NCBI GenBank assembly: GCA_964017065.1 | Contig: OZ024792.1 | Location: 126,501 to 190,500, forward strand | Direction: 5' to 3' | DNA: 64,000 nt | DNA from: Haliclona indistincta | Taxonomy: Eukaryota > Porifera > Demospongiae > Haplosclerida > Chalinidae | In this document: one piece after another, positions 1 through 11,600 of the stretch | How the letters are laid out: every line of letters starts with the position of its first letter | Position numbering within the stretch: the first letter of the stretch is position 1 | Translations under genes and position numbers: made by a program | The notes under the pieces: model-generated | Databases searched by the model: none | Seen by the model: the letters and a program-made list of their open reading frames with translations, nothing else | What the model was told of the DNA's origin: nothing

Positions 1-75
1 AGATCACACATGGACGAAAGGCGTGGTTAACACGCCTACACATGCAAACAGCTGACGTCAGGGATTTCGTGAGTA

Positions 76-3000
76 ATGGAGTCTCTGCAGCCTCATATGA
101 TCAGGTAGCCGCTGGTATTAGTTATACGTGTATATAATGAACACTCTAGGTGGTTTTATCGTCCACCTGGCAACTACTGGCAGCCATTCTGTGGCTATGA
201 CTCTCTGGTACTGGAGGAAGAGTTTGTGAGGTTGAGAGGAGGAGCGGAGAGTGTGCTACCAGTGAGCGTGTTGGGAGACATGTACGAGGTAGAGCTATAC
301 ATGACAGGGTCTACCATGACGCCGATATACTGGGACCGTGAGTGCCAGCTAGTACACATGCACTAATAACAGGGGTTTGTGTCTAGTTGCCACTAATAGC
401 AAACCACCAGAAAAGCCATGGCCGGTCATGAGAGCTATGTGGTATGAGGTGGGTAGTAGTGATAAGCTATATCCACTGGAAGAGAAGGAAGCTTTCATAC
501 TAGAAGCTAGTCACTGCCAGCAAGACTGGAGGACAGTGATGGTTGGTGTGCCATATAGTACACCTTGCTATCCCCTCCCTCCCTCTCTCTGCAGCAGCAA
601 GCAAGCAGTACTACCGCTACTAGTGATGGTGGGAAAGGTATTGTTAGCTGTACAATGCTAGTGCTGTTAGTAGCTAGCTAAAGTATGTTAGCTGTACGAT
701 GCTAGTATTGCTAGCTATAGTTAGTGTGTTAGCTGTACAATGCTAGTATTGCTAGCCATAGTTAGTGTGTTAGCTGTACGATGCTAGTATTGCTAGCCAT
801 AGTTAGTGTGTTAGCTGTACGATGCTAGTATTGCTAGCCATAGTTAGTGTGTTAGCTGTACGATGCTAGTATTGCTAGCCATAGTTAGTGTGTTAGCTGT
901 ACGATGCTAGTATTGCTAGCCATAGTTAGTGTGTTAGCTGTACGATGCTAGTATTGCTAGCCATAGTTAGTGTGTTAGCTGTACGATGCTAGTATTGCTA
1001 GCCATAGTTAGTGTGTTAGCTGTACGATGCTAGTATTGCTAGCCATAGTTAGTGTGTTAGCTGTACAATGCTAGTATTGCTAGCCATAGTTAGTGTGTTA
1101 GCTGTACAATGCTAGTATTGCTAGCTATAGTTAGTGTGTTAGCTGTACAATGCTAGTATTGCTAGCTATAGTTAGTGTGTTAGCTGTACAATGCTAGTAT
1201 TGCTAGTCCTTCAATCTTTTAGTTATTCTATATCAAATGGACATGACGAGCTATGACGTACTGTGGTTTGGTCCGAGTGATATTGTAAAGGTCAAGAAGT
1301 CCACTACCTCTCAAGCCATTCGTAAAGTAGGCGCTAAGATCAGAATGGAATCACTCGGCAGTAGTCGGCTACAAAGAGGCTATCGGGAGCCAGCATCAAG
1401 AGAGGACAGGCCCCCTCCCATTGGACATCTTGTGTTTGCTGTGCATGGTATTGGACAGAACTTAGAAAACGCTGATGTTACAAAGAGTGTTTCAGAGTAA
1501 GTATTATCACACCATCACTACTATCACCAGCACTACTATCACCATCACTATTATCACACCATCACTACTATCACCAGCACTACTATCACCATCACTACTA
1601 TCACCGTGACTATTATCACACCATCACTACTATCACCATCACTACTATCACCCTCACTACTATCACCAGCACTACTATCACCATGACTATTATCACACCA
1701 TCACTACTATCACCAGCACTACTATCACCGTGACTATTATCACACCATCACTACTATCACCAGCACTACTATCACCATCACTATTATCACACCATCACTA
1801 CTATCACCAGCACTACTATCACCATCACTACTATCACCGTGACTATTATCACACCATCACTACTATCACCATCACTACTATCACCATCACTACTATCACC
1901 GTGACTATTATCACACCATCACTACTATCACCATCACTATTATCACACCATCACTACTATCACCATCACTATTATCACACCATCACTACTATCACCATCA
2001 CTATTATCACACCATCACTACTATCACCAGCACTACTATCACCGTGACTATTATCACACCATCACTACTATCACCATCACTTGTACAGCCTAAGAGAAAC
2101 TTGTAAACAAGTTGCAATGAAGAACTTTGCTGGCAGCTGGAAGAACCATCGTGTGGAGATCATTCCAATAGAATGGAGGACATCACTTGCACTCAATCAA
2201 GGTAACACTCACACACACACTCACACACACTCACACACACACTCACACTCACACACACACACACTCACACTCACACCTTGCTTCACTATACTTGTGTAGA
2301 TACATTATGTGGTATTACACCACATGGAGTGAAGTCTATTAGAAATCTAGTCAATAATACAGTGATTGATGTGTTCTACTATATGAGTTCCTGCTATGGT
2401 CCAGAGGTACATCACACTATCGCACTGACCAACGTATCACTATCTCTCTCAGATACTGGCTGGATTTTGTCAAGAACTTCACAAGCGTTATCGTGATTTC
2501 ATGGCACGTCATCCTCACTATCTTGCTGATGGTGGTACCATATCATTGTTTGGCCACTCGCTGGGCAGTGTTATATGTTACGATCTCATGTACAATACTT
2601 GCAAGGCTCAAGCCTCATCTGATGAGACTGACAGCTACCCAATGGCCTCTCCAGCTGATGACCAGTTTGCTGAACTACAGCAGTTGAGAAGAAGAGTAGC
2701 AGTTCTAGAGAGTGAGCTGGGAGCTGTTAGCAATACGCTGCAGTTCAAGGTGACCCAGAGACTTGCCCCCTCACACTAGCTGGTCATTGCTGTACTGTAG
2801 GTTGATCATTTCTTTGCAGTTGGATCACCTCTGGGTTTGTTCATTATGATGAGAGACCAAGCCAAGAGTGTAATGAAGGCTCATCAATCAGCTTCATCGT
2901 TCCTGCCCTCCAATGTGTGCCAGAGGATATATAACCTACACCATCCCTCAGATCCTGTGGTTAGCAGCACCATCATGACCTAGTGTTGCTGTCACTATTA

Positions 3001-3555
3001 ACTTAGGCATATCGTCTAGAGCCATTGGTTAACCCCTTGTACTCCACTATTCGTCCAGTGCGTGTGGATACAGCCAGCTCTAAGCCCTCTAAGAGTGCTG
3101 TAGCAATGGCAGAGGGTCCTACACCTGCTAAGCCATCACCTCAGCAGCAACAGCAGGGTTGGTGGGGTAGCCTAGTGTCCTCTAGTGTCGTCAAGACTAT
3201 AGCATCAGTTTCTGCATCAGCTATTGAGCGAGCTAGTGGTCCTGACAAGGTGAGCTACTGTTGCACTATGAGCTAGCTCTCTATCCTCCATGATTATAGC
3301 TCATGAATGATGACAGTAAACTATCTGCTCAAGGTAAGGTGATACTGGTGCTGCTGTGACTGCTTGTCTACTGCTGTTATAGAGCGGCTAAAGGAGCGAC
3401 TGGACTTCATGTTGAAGGAAGGTGTTGTAGAGAATAGCTACTTGAACACCATTACAGCTCACACTTGTTATTGGACTAGTAATGACGTAGCCATGTTCCT
3501 CTTGCTACAGCTCTATACTTACAGACCACAGCATCACTACCATGCTCACTACTAG
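76..3555 (+). CDS. DDHD1: DDHD1-like phospholipase A1 (complete, 12 exons)
   Basis: Intracellular PA-preferring phospholipase A1 family, which acts on phosphatidic acid and other phospholipids at cytosolic membrane faces. I resolve exons 76-104, 150-337, 387-541, 595-637, 1223-1496, 2089-2201, 2300-2406, 2453-2749, 2801-2959, 3007-3249, 3300-3333 and 3383-3555. They total 1815 nt, or 604 residues, and all phases are consistent. An N-terminal WWE-like segment (WFYRPPGNYWQPFCGYDSL) is followed by RGYREPASREDRPP and HLVFAVHGIGQ. The lipase nucleophile motif is GHSLGS (family usually SHSLG), and a DDHD-type tail contains AYRLEPL and CYWTSNDVAMFLL. No SAM domain is visible, which together with the tail favours DDHD1 over DDHD2/SEC23IP. 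It is shorter than vertebrate DDHD1 (about 900 residues). The start at 76 is the first ATG giving an in-phase splice into the WWE segment. Introns 4 and 5 are minisatellite-filled. Confidence 0.88.
645..1208 (+). repeat. 41-bp minisatellite, ~14 copies, in DDHD1 intron 4
   Basis: The unit runs from tgttagctgt through atgctagtattgctag to catagttagtg. Copies are near-identical, with central copies showing cgatg/gccat and outer copies caatg/gctat. The array fills almost the whole intron between exons 595-637 and 1223-1496, beginning just after the donor. Confidence 0.93.
1504..2080 (+). repeat. Degenerate CATCAC/ACTACTATCAC array in DDHD1 intron 5
   Basis: Compound short repeat built from catcactactatcac, cagcactactatcac and gtgactattatcac blocks. 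It fills the intron between the exons ending at 1496 and starting at 2089. The reading frames through it encode only low-complexity THHYY/ITTIT runs. Confidence 0.9.
2203..2278 (+). repeat. (ACAC)n-rich simple repeat in DDHD1 intron 6
   Basis: A cacacacactcacac run occupies the short intron between exons 2089-2201 and 2300-2406. Confidence 0.85.
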
Positions 3556-3639
3556 GAGGCGTCCTATCTGCATCATGTGTGTAATCTAACAGAGCATTAA
3601 TGACTCATGAAAATTTTATATACAATCACATTCAATTTC

Positions 3640-3645
3640 AATAAA
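3640..3645 (+). terminator. Poly(A) signal of DDHD1
   Basis: Canonical AATAAA 85 bp after the DDHD1 stop and 42 bp before the convergent transglutaminase stop. The two 3' UTRs must be very short or overlap. Confidence 0.6.
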
Positions 3646-3686
3646 ACAGCTATTACTATAGATGATGATGGGTGTGTCTGTTATAA

Positions 3687-6600
3687 CTACATTATAACTT
3701 GTATTTTAGTTGATCCAGTAATGTTAGTGATCTGGTCACAGTGCATATTAGCTAGTATAATGTATTGACCTGATGGTACTATAGTAGCAGCTTGTAGTGA
3801 CATCTCTACTGATGCTGTCCTTCCTGGTAGAACAACCTTCCTAATAATATAGAGAATCAATACTATCTTGTAATTATTAGTATACTATCTAGTCTATTAG
3901 TGCACTATCTAGCTGTAGTCCACTAACCTGTATGCTAGTTCTTTGTGAAGGCAAAGCTGCTGTGCTTGTAGAGTAAAGACAGGATGGGTAATGGTAGATG
4001 GTAATGGGTTAGTAAAGGACAGCTTTACTCTCACTGTCTCTCCCACCCTCACACTATGCGGGCATGAGAGGATGAGAGGAGGTGTGGTCAGTTGATGATG
4101 AGCAATGGTGAGGTATATCTGCTTGGTCTCTCTGACTTTAACCACAATAAAGAAGCCAAGTACATTCTCCTCGACCAGGTGTCGTAGGAACTGGCGTGCT
4201 AGCACTGGTATGCTAACAGCAGCAGCTACAAGAATATGAGCAATTGCTGGTTAGTAGTCATAGCTTGTAGTGACTCACTCTGTCCTGGTGTAATGGCTCC
4301 TGTAAACTGTATTCCCATGAACTTGCTGGACATGGTTCCATTGTGTCGGCACACTCCACCCACCACTCTACCATCTACTGTACGCAGCATAGCGCCATGA
4401 TTAGTGATGCTAATGTTAAGAGTTGCATCACCGCTACTGTTGATCTCTCCTCCTTCACATGTAACCTTGAAAGTGCAATCAGCTGCATGGCGGGTCAAGT
4501 AGCTTGCTGCCTGCTCGTCTTGATGCTTGTAGCTTGACGTGATGTCGATGTACTCTCCTTCTCTCTCACTGGTCACCACTAGCCCAGTGCTGTGAGAGGT
4601 GTGAGCTAGTGTAACCGCACGCTGAGAGTACGATGAATAACTCTGAGTCACTCGATGATATCGTACTGATGAATGGAGCTCGGACAGGAATCTGACGATA
4701 TCATACTGCCATAGCTTGCCATGCTTGCTCTCTAGTATAGCCCTCACAGGAGCAGGACCATAGCCACCATTACTAGTGATCAGAGCTTGCCAACCATCAT
4801 ACCCTGCTGGGAGATCATCTCTACGCATCCACACTTCACACCATATATGGTAAGGCCTGCAATGGAATACAGCATATAACAGTATTGTGCATCAGTTACA
4901 GTACCATAGCTGATCAGTCTGTTGATCTGTTAACAAATCACCCTCTACTGTAAAGAATCTGTTGACTTGTCCAAGTTGCTTAGTGACTGCGGCTGCCTCA
5001 TATAGTGTTACAGCACGACATGGTATACCCAATGCCCTCAGCAGTGACATAGCCACACCCACCTGCACCCAGCAGTGGGCATACCTGAAATGAGAGTGGT
5101 GAGTGTGATAATAGTGATGCTGTGATAGTAATGATGCTGTGATAGTGTGATAGTAGTGATGCAGTGATAGTGTGATAGTAGTGATGCTGTGATAATAGTG
5201 ATGGTGTGATAGTAGTGATGCTGTGATAATAGTGATGCTGTGATAGTAGTGATGCTGTGATAGTGTGATAATAGTGATGCAGTGATAATAGTGATGCTGT
5301 GATAGTAGTGATGCTGTGATAATAGTGATGGTGTGATAGTAGTGATGCTGTGATAATAGTGATGCTGTGATAGTAGTGATGCTGTGATAGTGTGATAGTA
5401 GTGATGCTGTGATAATAGTGATGCTGTGATAGTAGTGATGCTGTGATAATAGTGATAGTGTGATAGTAGGGTCATTCCATATCATTTCAACAACTTTTTG
5501 GCATGACCCTCTGGGATTTTCTCGAAACTTGGTATTGTTGAACCTCTCATGGTCATATGATTCCATAACAAGTTTAAGCTTGATACCTTGTATGGTTTCT
5601 TTTAAAACCCTGATTGCATTTTCGACAATATTTCCTACTACTTGCTGTTTAAATATTTATAACTTTGTCTTATTTTGTCCTATCAGCAAACTAAAAACAT
5701 CGCATTGAAGCTGAATAATTGCTCTTTCATATGACGTGCAACACATAGTGCATCGCATGTCGTAACTATTTAGCCACGCCCACAAACTTTGATCTTTGAT
5801 TCTTAAAAAAAACGCTGCTTCAATTTTCATTTTTAACGGATGTAATTTAATAGTAGTCTATTAGCTACTTGTAAACCAAATTTCATGTTGGGACACAAAT
5901 GGGAAGGTTAGTTTGCAAGCTTTATTAGAAAAAATGGATATAATTGGGTACTACTTGGACAACAATCAACACATTGAGAAGACTTGGGCTAGCTGTTTGA
6001 TGACTTAGGATAGCTGCTTATTGAATCTACAGGTATGTTGATGTCAAGAATTTCAATTATTCAATATTATGTGAACAATTTTTAGTTGAAATTGCTTTGA
6101 TCACACAAGCCAACTGACATAATTTTGTGTTCTTGAATCAACGATAGTAGACAATCAGTAAAGTAACCTTTCTTGTTGAAGCCAGTTGACAATAGACCAA
6201 TCATGTCATAGCTGTTTTACAGGGTTTTGTGGTGTTTTACTTGTTACGATACAAAGCCCTATACAATGCTAAACATTTTGCTGAAAATCGAACTTAATTA
6301 GAAAAAATAAATTGCTAAAGCACTTCTGGTATACAAACTGTGATTGTATCGTGATTATGAACATAGTCTGAATTTTTTGACTACATGGTTTAACTAGCAA
6401 ACCTAGGTAATAAATAACACAAAATTAATTGAATAATTGAGTATTATTTCATTAAAATTACATTCAAATTAATCTTATTACTTATAAAGACTGCTTGTTG
6501 CTTTGCTACCTAATTTTTGTCATAGAAAAATTTATATCTCCCAATAATTTAATTAAATTCCAAAAACCTTAATCTCTTTGTTCATTACTTGAAAACACTA

Positions 6601-8339
6601 CATGCATTATCCCACGATTATTTCTGATGATTCTGAAGGCAGCAGCTGGTGAGAGAGGGTTGTTGCATACTACCTTTGATTTACTATCTTTAGTACGTGC
6701 AGTATAGATAATGGTACGTGTGATTGAAACATCAGTGATAAATGTACAATTATAAACTAGCTATTTATCATTTTGCATGTTCTAATATCTCAAAAATGGG
6801 CTAAATACTTCCTAGTGGTTCATAAACATACACACAACATCTATTTTGTCAAGGAATTTTGATAATCAATAGTTTTCTATAATAGAACCATCAGCTACAC
6901 TGGCTTTGAAGAGGATAGCGCTAGGTTCCCATTTGTGTCCCAACATGAAATTTGGTTTAGAAGTAGCTAATAGACTACTATTAAATTACATCCATTTAAA
7001 TGAAAATTGAAGCAGCGTTTTTTTTTATAATCAAAGATCAAAGTTTGTGGGCGTGGCTAAATAGTTATGATATGTGATGCACTATGTGTTGCACGTCATA
7101 CGAAAGAGCAATTGTTCAGCTTCAATGTGATGTTTTTAGTTTGCTGATAGGAATAAATAAGACAAAGTTATGAATAGTTAAACAGTAATAAGTAGGAAAT
7201 ATCGTCGAAAATGCAATCAGGGTTTAAAAAGAAACCATACAAGGTATCAAGCTGAAACTTGTTATGGAATCATATGACCATGAGAGGTTCAACAATACCA
7301 AGTTTCGAGAAAATCCCAGAGGGTCATGCCAAAAAGTTGTTGAAATGATATGGAATGACCCAGTAGTGACAGTGGGCTAGCTCACCTAACAGCTGAACGA
7401 GTTCGATAGAATCGTTGTAGTATCATAGCTGATCCATTCCAGCGGCAAGGATGGGTACCAGCAGCATATCGAGTGCCATCACTAGCTAGTAGTACTCCTG
7501 AGCCATCTTGATGACATAGCCTAGTGATGATAGCTCTAGATACTGCAGCAGCACTCCTCCTTTCATCAGCTGATAAATCCCTCAGTAGCAAGAGAGCAGC
7601 ATCCAGACAATATTCACTATACTGTGATGTAGACAAAGAACGAATTATTATAAAATGCTCATAATATTATTGAAGAGCACATGAGTAAAAGCATATGTAC
7701 GCACCTGTCCATAGTCCCATATATGGGGAGTGGGTGTGGTTACAGTACCTCGCCACATCACACCCACCTCACTGACCAGTAGATCGTCATCTAGCTGTTC
7801 CATATGTGTGTCATCATCTGCAGCAATAACTATAGGTTAGGTTACTGCAGCAGTAAGTACTCACCATGATGCCAGGGGTTGAACAGTACGGTGACCGCTG
7901 AGTGCAATGTGTGGCTCAGTATCTCTACACTAGACTGCAGGGATAGTGTCACGTGACCATCATACTTGCCAATAGGGAAGCTGGCTGGTAAAGATATCTT
8001 CAGCCATAGCTCTGAGACGTTCTTTCCTCTGCCCGAGGCCTTGAATGTGCTGGATCGTTCTCTGGGGCCGTGTACTGGGATGAAGGCGAGACTGATAGTG
8101 TACGCGCTAGTAATGGCGGTGGATAATGAGAGGTGCAGGATGAGTGCTGTCCCTCTCCTAACCACCTCCTCGCACTCCTGGCAGCGCAGTCGAGTGGTCC
8201 GACATTGCTCTCTACCTTGCTCACTGGTCAGCTCCACACTCGTTAGCCGCACAACACTAGCAGATGAGAATGATCTGACAGGAGCCATACTGACCCGCTG
8301 CTTTAGCAGTGCTGCTGTTCGGCCACCGCTGCGCTGCAT
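3687..8339 (-). CDS. Transglutaminase-like protein, lacks the usual catalytic Asp
   Basis: Protein-glutamine gamma-glutamyltransferase family (Ca2+-dependent protein crosslinking). An N-terminal beta-sandwich is encoded in 7862-8339 (VRLTSVELTSEQGREQ, FPIGKYDGHVTLSL). The core has FVYITVSLST and YAHCWVQVGVAMSLLRALG with the Cys nucleophile. PYHIWCEVWMRRDDLPAGYD supplies the His, built by splicing the exon ending near 4893 to the one starting at 4856. Two C-terminal Ig-like barrels end at the TAG at 3687-3689. The family motif WQALDPTPQE is replaced by WQALITSNGGYGPAPV, so the catalytic Asp is Ile and about eight residues are missing. The start at 8339 is the first in-frame ATG. The intron between exons near 7383 and 5085 holds a minisatellite plus a 1.9 kb inverted-repeat element. 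Family is certain. Activity is doubtful. Confidence 0.85.
5096..5468 (-). repeat. GATGCTGTGATAGTAGT minisatellite in transglutaminase intron
   Basis: Tandem array of about 17-26 bp blocks (tagtgatgctgtgataa and tagtgatgctgtgatag, with gatagtg insertions). It lies between the exon ending at about 5085 and the inverted-repeat element. Composition matches the CATCACTACTATCAC arrays in other introns of the window, here on the opposite strand. Confidence 0.88.
5469..7361. mobile_element. 1.9-kb foldback/MITE-like element with ~437-bp terminal inverted repeats
   Basis: Left arm 5469-5905 and right arm 6926-7361 are inverted copies beginning GGGTCATTCC. The outer ~107 bp are identical and the rest about 95% identical by eye. 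The arms flank about 1.02 kb of AT-rich DNA without a meaningful ORF. AGTA sits immediately outside both ends, consistent with a 4 bp target-site duplication, though the surrounding minisatellite also contains AGTA. No transposase is seen, so it is probably non-autonomous. It lies in a transglutaminase intron. Superfamily cannot be assigned from the sequence alone. Confidence 0.88.
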
Positions 8340-8638
8340 GTTGCTGGCCGCCTGCTGCTCACACACAGACTCGTTGCCATAGAAACCAACACCAAGCCAA
8401 CCACGTGGTGTAAAATTAACTTACCAGTGCTCAAAACAGCTTTCCTGACCAGAGCTAGCTGTTACCATAGGCTACCATAGCTGTTACTGGACCATAGCCA
8501 TAGGTCCAGTAGAATATTGCTCGGCTAAGCTCTACGAACCAAGAGCTGGCTGTCGCACAAAAATCTACGTGGGCTATAAATAGAATGTGCGCCAAATCCA
8601 AACATTAACCCTTTCACTACTAACAGGATCAGGAAGCA
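8340..8638. promoter_or_regulatory. Bidirectional promoter, transglutaminase (-) / CDC27 (+)
   Basis: 299 bp between two divergent start codons. A TATAAATA box at 8575-8582 lies about 57 bp upstream of the CDC27 ATG. Imperfect inverted copies of ccatagctgttac around 8455-8510 form a palindromic block. Confidence 0.55.
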
Positions 8639-11600
8639 ATGGCTGACTCACCTGCTGCTGCATGGAGTCCACTGGCCAGGGAGGTGGCTAAGGTGAGTGT
8701 GAGGGCTATGTTAGAGTAGCAATTATTGTGGCTAGTAGGTGAGTATACGAGAGGCGCTAACACGATATCGCTGGGGCGATGCTATATTCCTAGCTGAGAG
8801 GCTAAATGCTGAAGGTAAATAATCATGGCATGAGTATTCTAGAGCTCTCTTCATGCAGCAGAGACAGTGGAGTCCATATTTCTACTAGCCACTTGTTACT
8901 ATCGATCCGGGCGCAAACAGCAAGCTAGGCATCTCCTCAGCACAGCTGCTCCCTCTCCTGAGAGTGACCTGCTGTATGCACGATGCTGTCTGGACCTAGG
9001 AGAGTGAGTTGTGATCACTGGTATGATGTGGCTAGTGTCTCTTCTCTTATAGCTGTCATGCTGGTCTAGCTAGGCTTGGTGGGTTGCTGTGCTCTGGTGG
9101 GTACACTGAAGATGAGATTACTACTAGATATGGCAGCAGCACAGGCGAGGTATTCTGGTTACTGGGTAGACTCAACAAGTGAGGCATTATTACAATCTGT
9201 CACTATAACACTGCTGTTTCTCTCAGGGAGCTCCATCAGGTAAAGGAGGCGTGTCGTCTCTATCGTCTTTGCCTCAAGCACAACCCACTGATGTGGTCAG
9301 CTTATCAGGACCTATGTGCAATGGCGGCGTGCCCTGTCTCACCTGATGAGGTGTTCACAGTGACACAGTTCCAGCAGCTACCTGCTGAACTAATGGCTGC
9401 CACTGTGCTATCACCTACTGCAGCACTGGCTCAACAAAATAGTGAGAAGAGCAGGCAGGCTTGAGTATCACCTTGTCTATAGATCTAGTGACCAAGAAGA
9501 CTAGCAGTCCACTGGATCGAGTGTGTTATATCACTCCAGACATGTTCAGTAATCCTGGAGGGTTGCTGGGTAAGGCTATGGCATCGTCTACACCAGTACT
9601 ACTCCATAATGACCCTTCACGGGCCGGCCCACAAGCTGACACCAGGTAGCCATCATAGTAGTGTTGGTCCATCATGATCACACTGTAGCTCACTTGGTAC
9701 TGAGTGCCCTCAGCAGACCCTCTCTTTCACACCCTCACCGTCCACTGACACACTAGCTCACGCTAAGAGCAGACTACCTGTGAGTGGGTGTGGTTTGTAA
9801 TAATTAGTTGCCATAGTGATTATTGTACAGCCCTCAATTGCTCGCTGCTCTCACCAAGCACCTCAGCACCAGGACCAGCTGCCTACCACACCACACCAAG
9901 TACACACACTCACTACTCACACACCTTCACTACTCTCACCATCACAGGATATGCCTCCACCATCAACTGGTCCACAGCTCAGGCGAAGTGCTAGGTTAGG
10001 TAGAGGAGTGACTAGTGCTGGACGACCACTGCCAGTCAGAGAATCATCGAGTAATGTGAGCGTTATACCTAGTACTGCTAGCGTGTTATACCTAGTACTG
10101 CTAGCGTGTTATACCTAGTACTGCTAGCGTGTTATACCTAGTACTGCTAGCGTGTTATACCTAGTACTGCTAGAGTGTTATACCTAGTACTGCTAGCGTG
10201 TTATACCTAGTACTGCTGGCGTGTTATACCTAGTACTGCTAGCGTGTTATACCTAGTACTGCTGGCGTGTTATACCTAGTACTGCTAGTGTGTTATACCT
10301 AGTACTGCTAGCGTGTTATACCTACTACTGTTAGTGTGTTATACCTAGTACTGCTAGCGTGTTATACCTAGTACTGCTAGCGTGTTATACCTAGTACTGC
10401 TAGCGTGTTATACCTAGTACTGCTAGCGTGTTATACCTAGTACTGCTGGCGTGTTATACCTAGTACTGCTGGCGTGTTATACCTAGTACTGCTGGCGTGT
10501 TATACCTAGTACTGCTAGCGTGTTATACCTAGTACTGCTAGCGTGTTATACCTAGTACTGCTAGTGTGTTATACCTAGTACTGCTAGCGTGTTATACCTA
10601 GTACTGCTGGCGTATTATACCTAGTACTGCTAGCGTGTTATACCTAGTACTGCTAGCGTGTTATACCTAGTACTGCTGGCGTGTTATACCTAGTACTGCT
10701 GGCGTGTTATACCTACTACTGTTAGTGTGTTATACCTAGTACTGCTAGCGTGTTATACCTAGTACTGCTAGCGTGTTATACCTAGTACTGCTAGCGTGTT
10801 ATACCTAGTACTGCTAGCGTGTTATACCTAGTACTGCTGGCGTGTTATACCTAGTACTGCTGGCGTGTTATACCTAGTACTGCTAGCGTGTTATACCTAG
10901 TACTGCTAGCGTGTTATACCTAGTACTGCTAGTGTGTGCAGTAGTTTTATACCTAGTTCTGTAGATTGCTGCTAGAAAGAGACGCTTCAAGTCTCCTGTT
11001 GGTAAAGGTATTACTAAAGGTCCGACTAAGAAGGTATTTATCAGCACCAATAAGTACTGTGGTTGATGCTGTATTGTCCTCAGCAACGAGTGACATTTAC
11101 TCCATCTCTTGGTAGTAGCAATCGTCCCATGTCATCGTGTCGTAAGGCACTACCATACTCCTCCTCTCAAGATAGTGAGAATATGCCAGTGGGTGGAGCT
11201 ACACCTAGTGATGACAAGGTACAAGATACGATCGAGGGCAGAGTGCAGCATCACCAGCAGCATGAAGATTGTCTGTTAGTAGCCATGAGTGAGTTATGAC
11301 ACTGGTCAGACAATATGTGTCAAGATGTGGTGTAGATGAAGTATTGTCATTATTGAAGCTAATGGCGGCCGGATATCACTGCTTACAGCAGTATCAACTC
11401 ACTAGGGCAGTGAGTATGTTCAGGAACTTACCAAGACGCCATTATAACACACCTTGGGTATTAACATGTACTGCTCAAGCCTTCATAGCTGGTGAGAGGT
11501 TTAGAGAGGTAAGCAGACATTGTGGTCCACTGATGTGCCTCTGATTAGTTACATCAGGCAACACAGCTGTTTGAATTGGCCCACAAGATGGACCCTCATC

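Noticed and set aside
2493..2687. Second-frame ORFs overlapping the DDHD1 GHSLGS exon
   Set aside because: Out-of-frame shadows. Exon 2453-2749 in the lipase frame is supported by homology and phase.
4892..5566. Apparent 224-codon ORF joining the inverted-repeat end to transglutaminase sequence
   Set aside because: Fusion of transposon end, minisatellite and one true exon. Splicing removes the first two, and only the CWVQVGVAMSLLRALG part is real.
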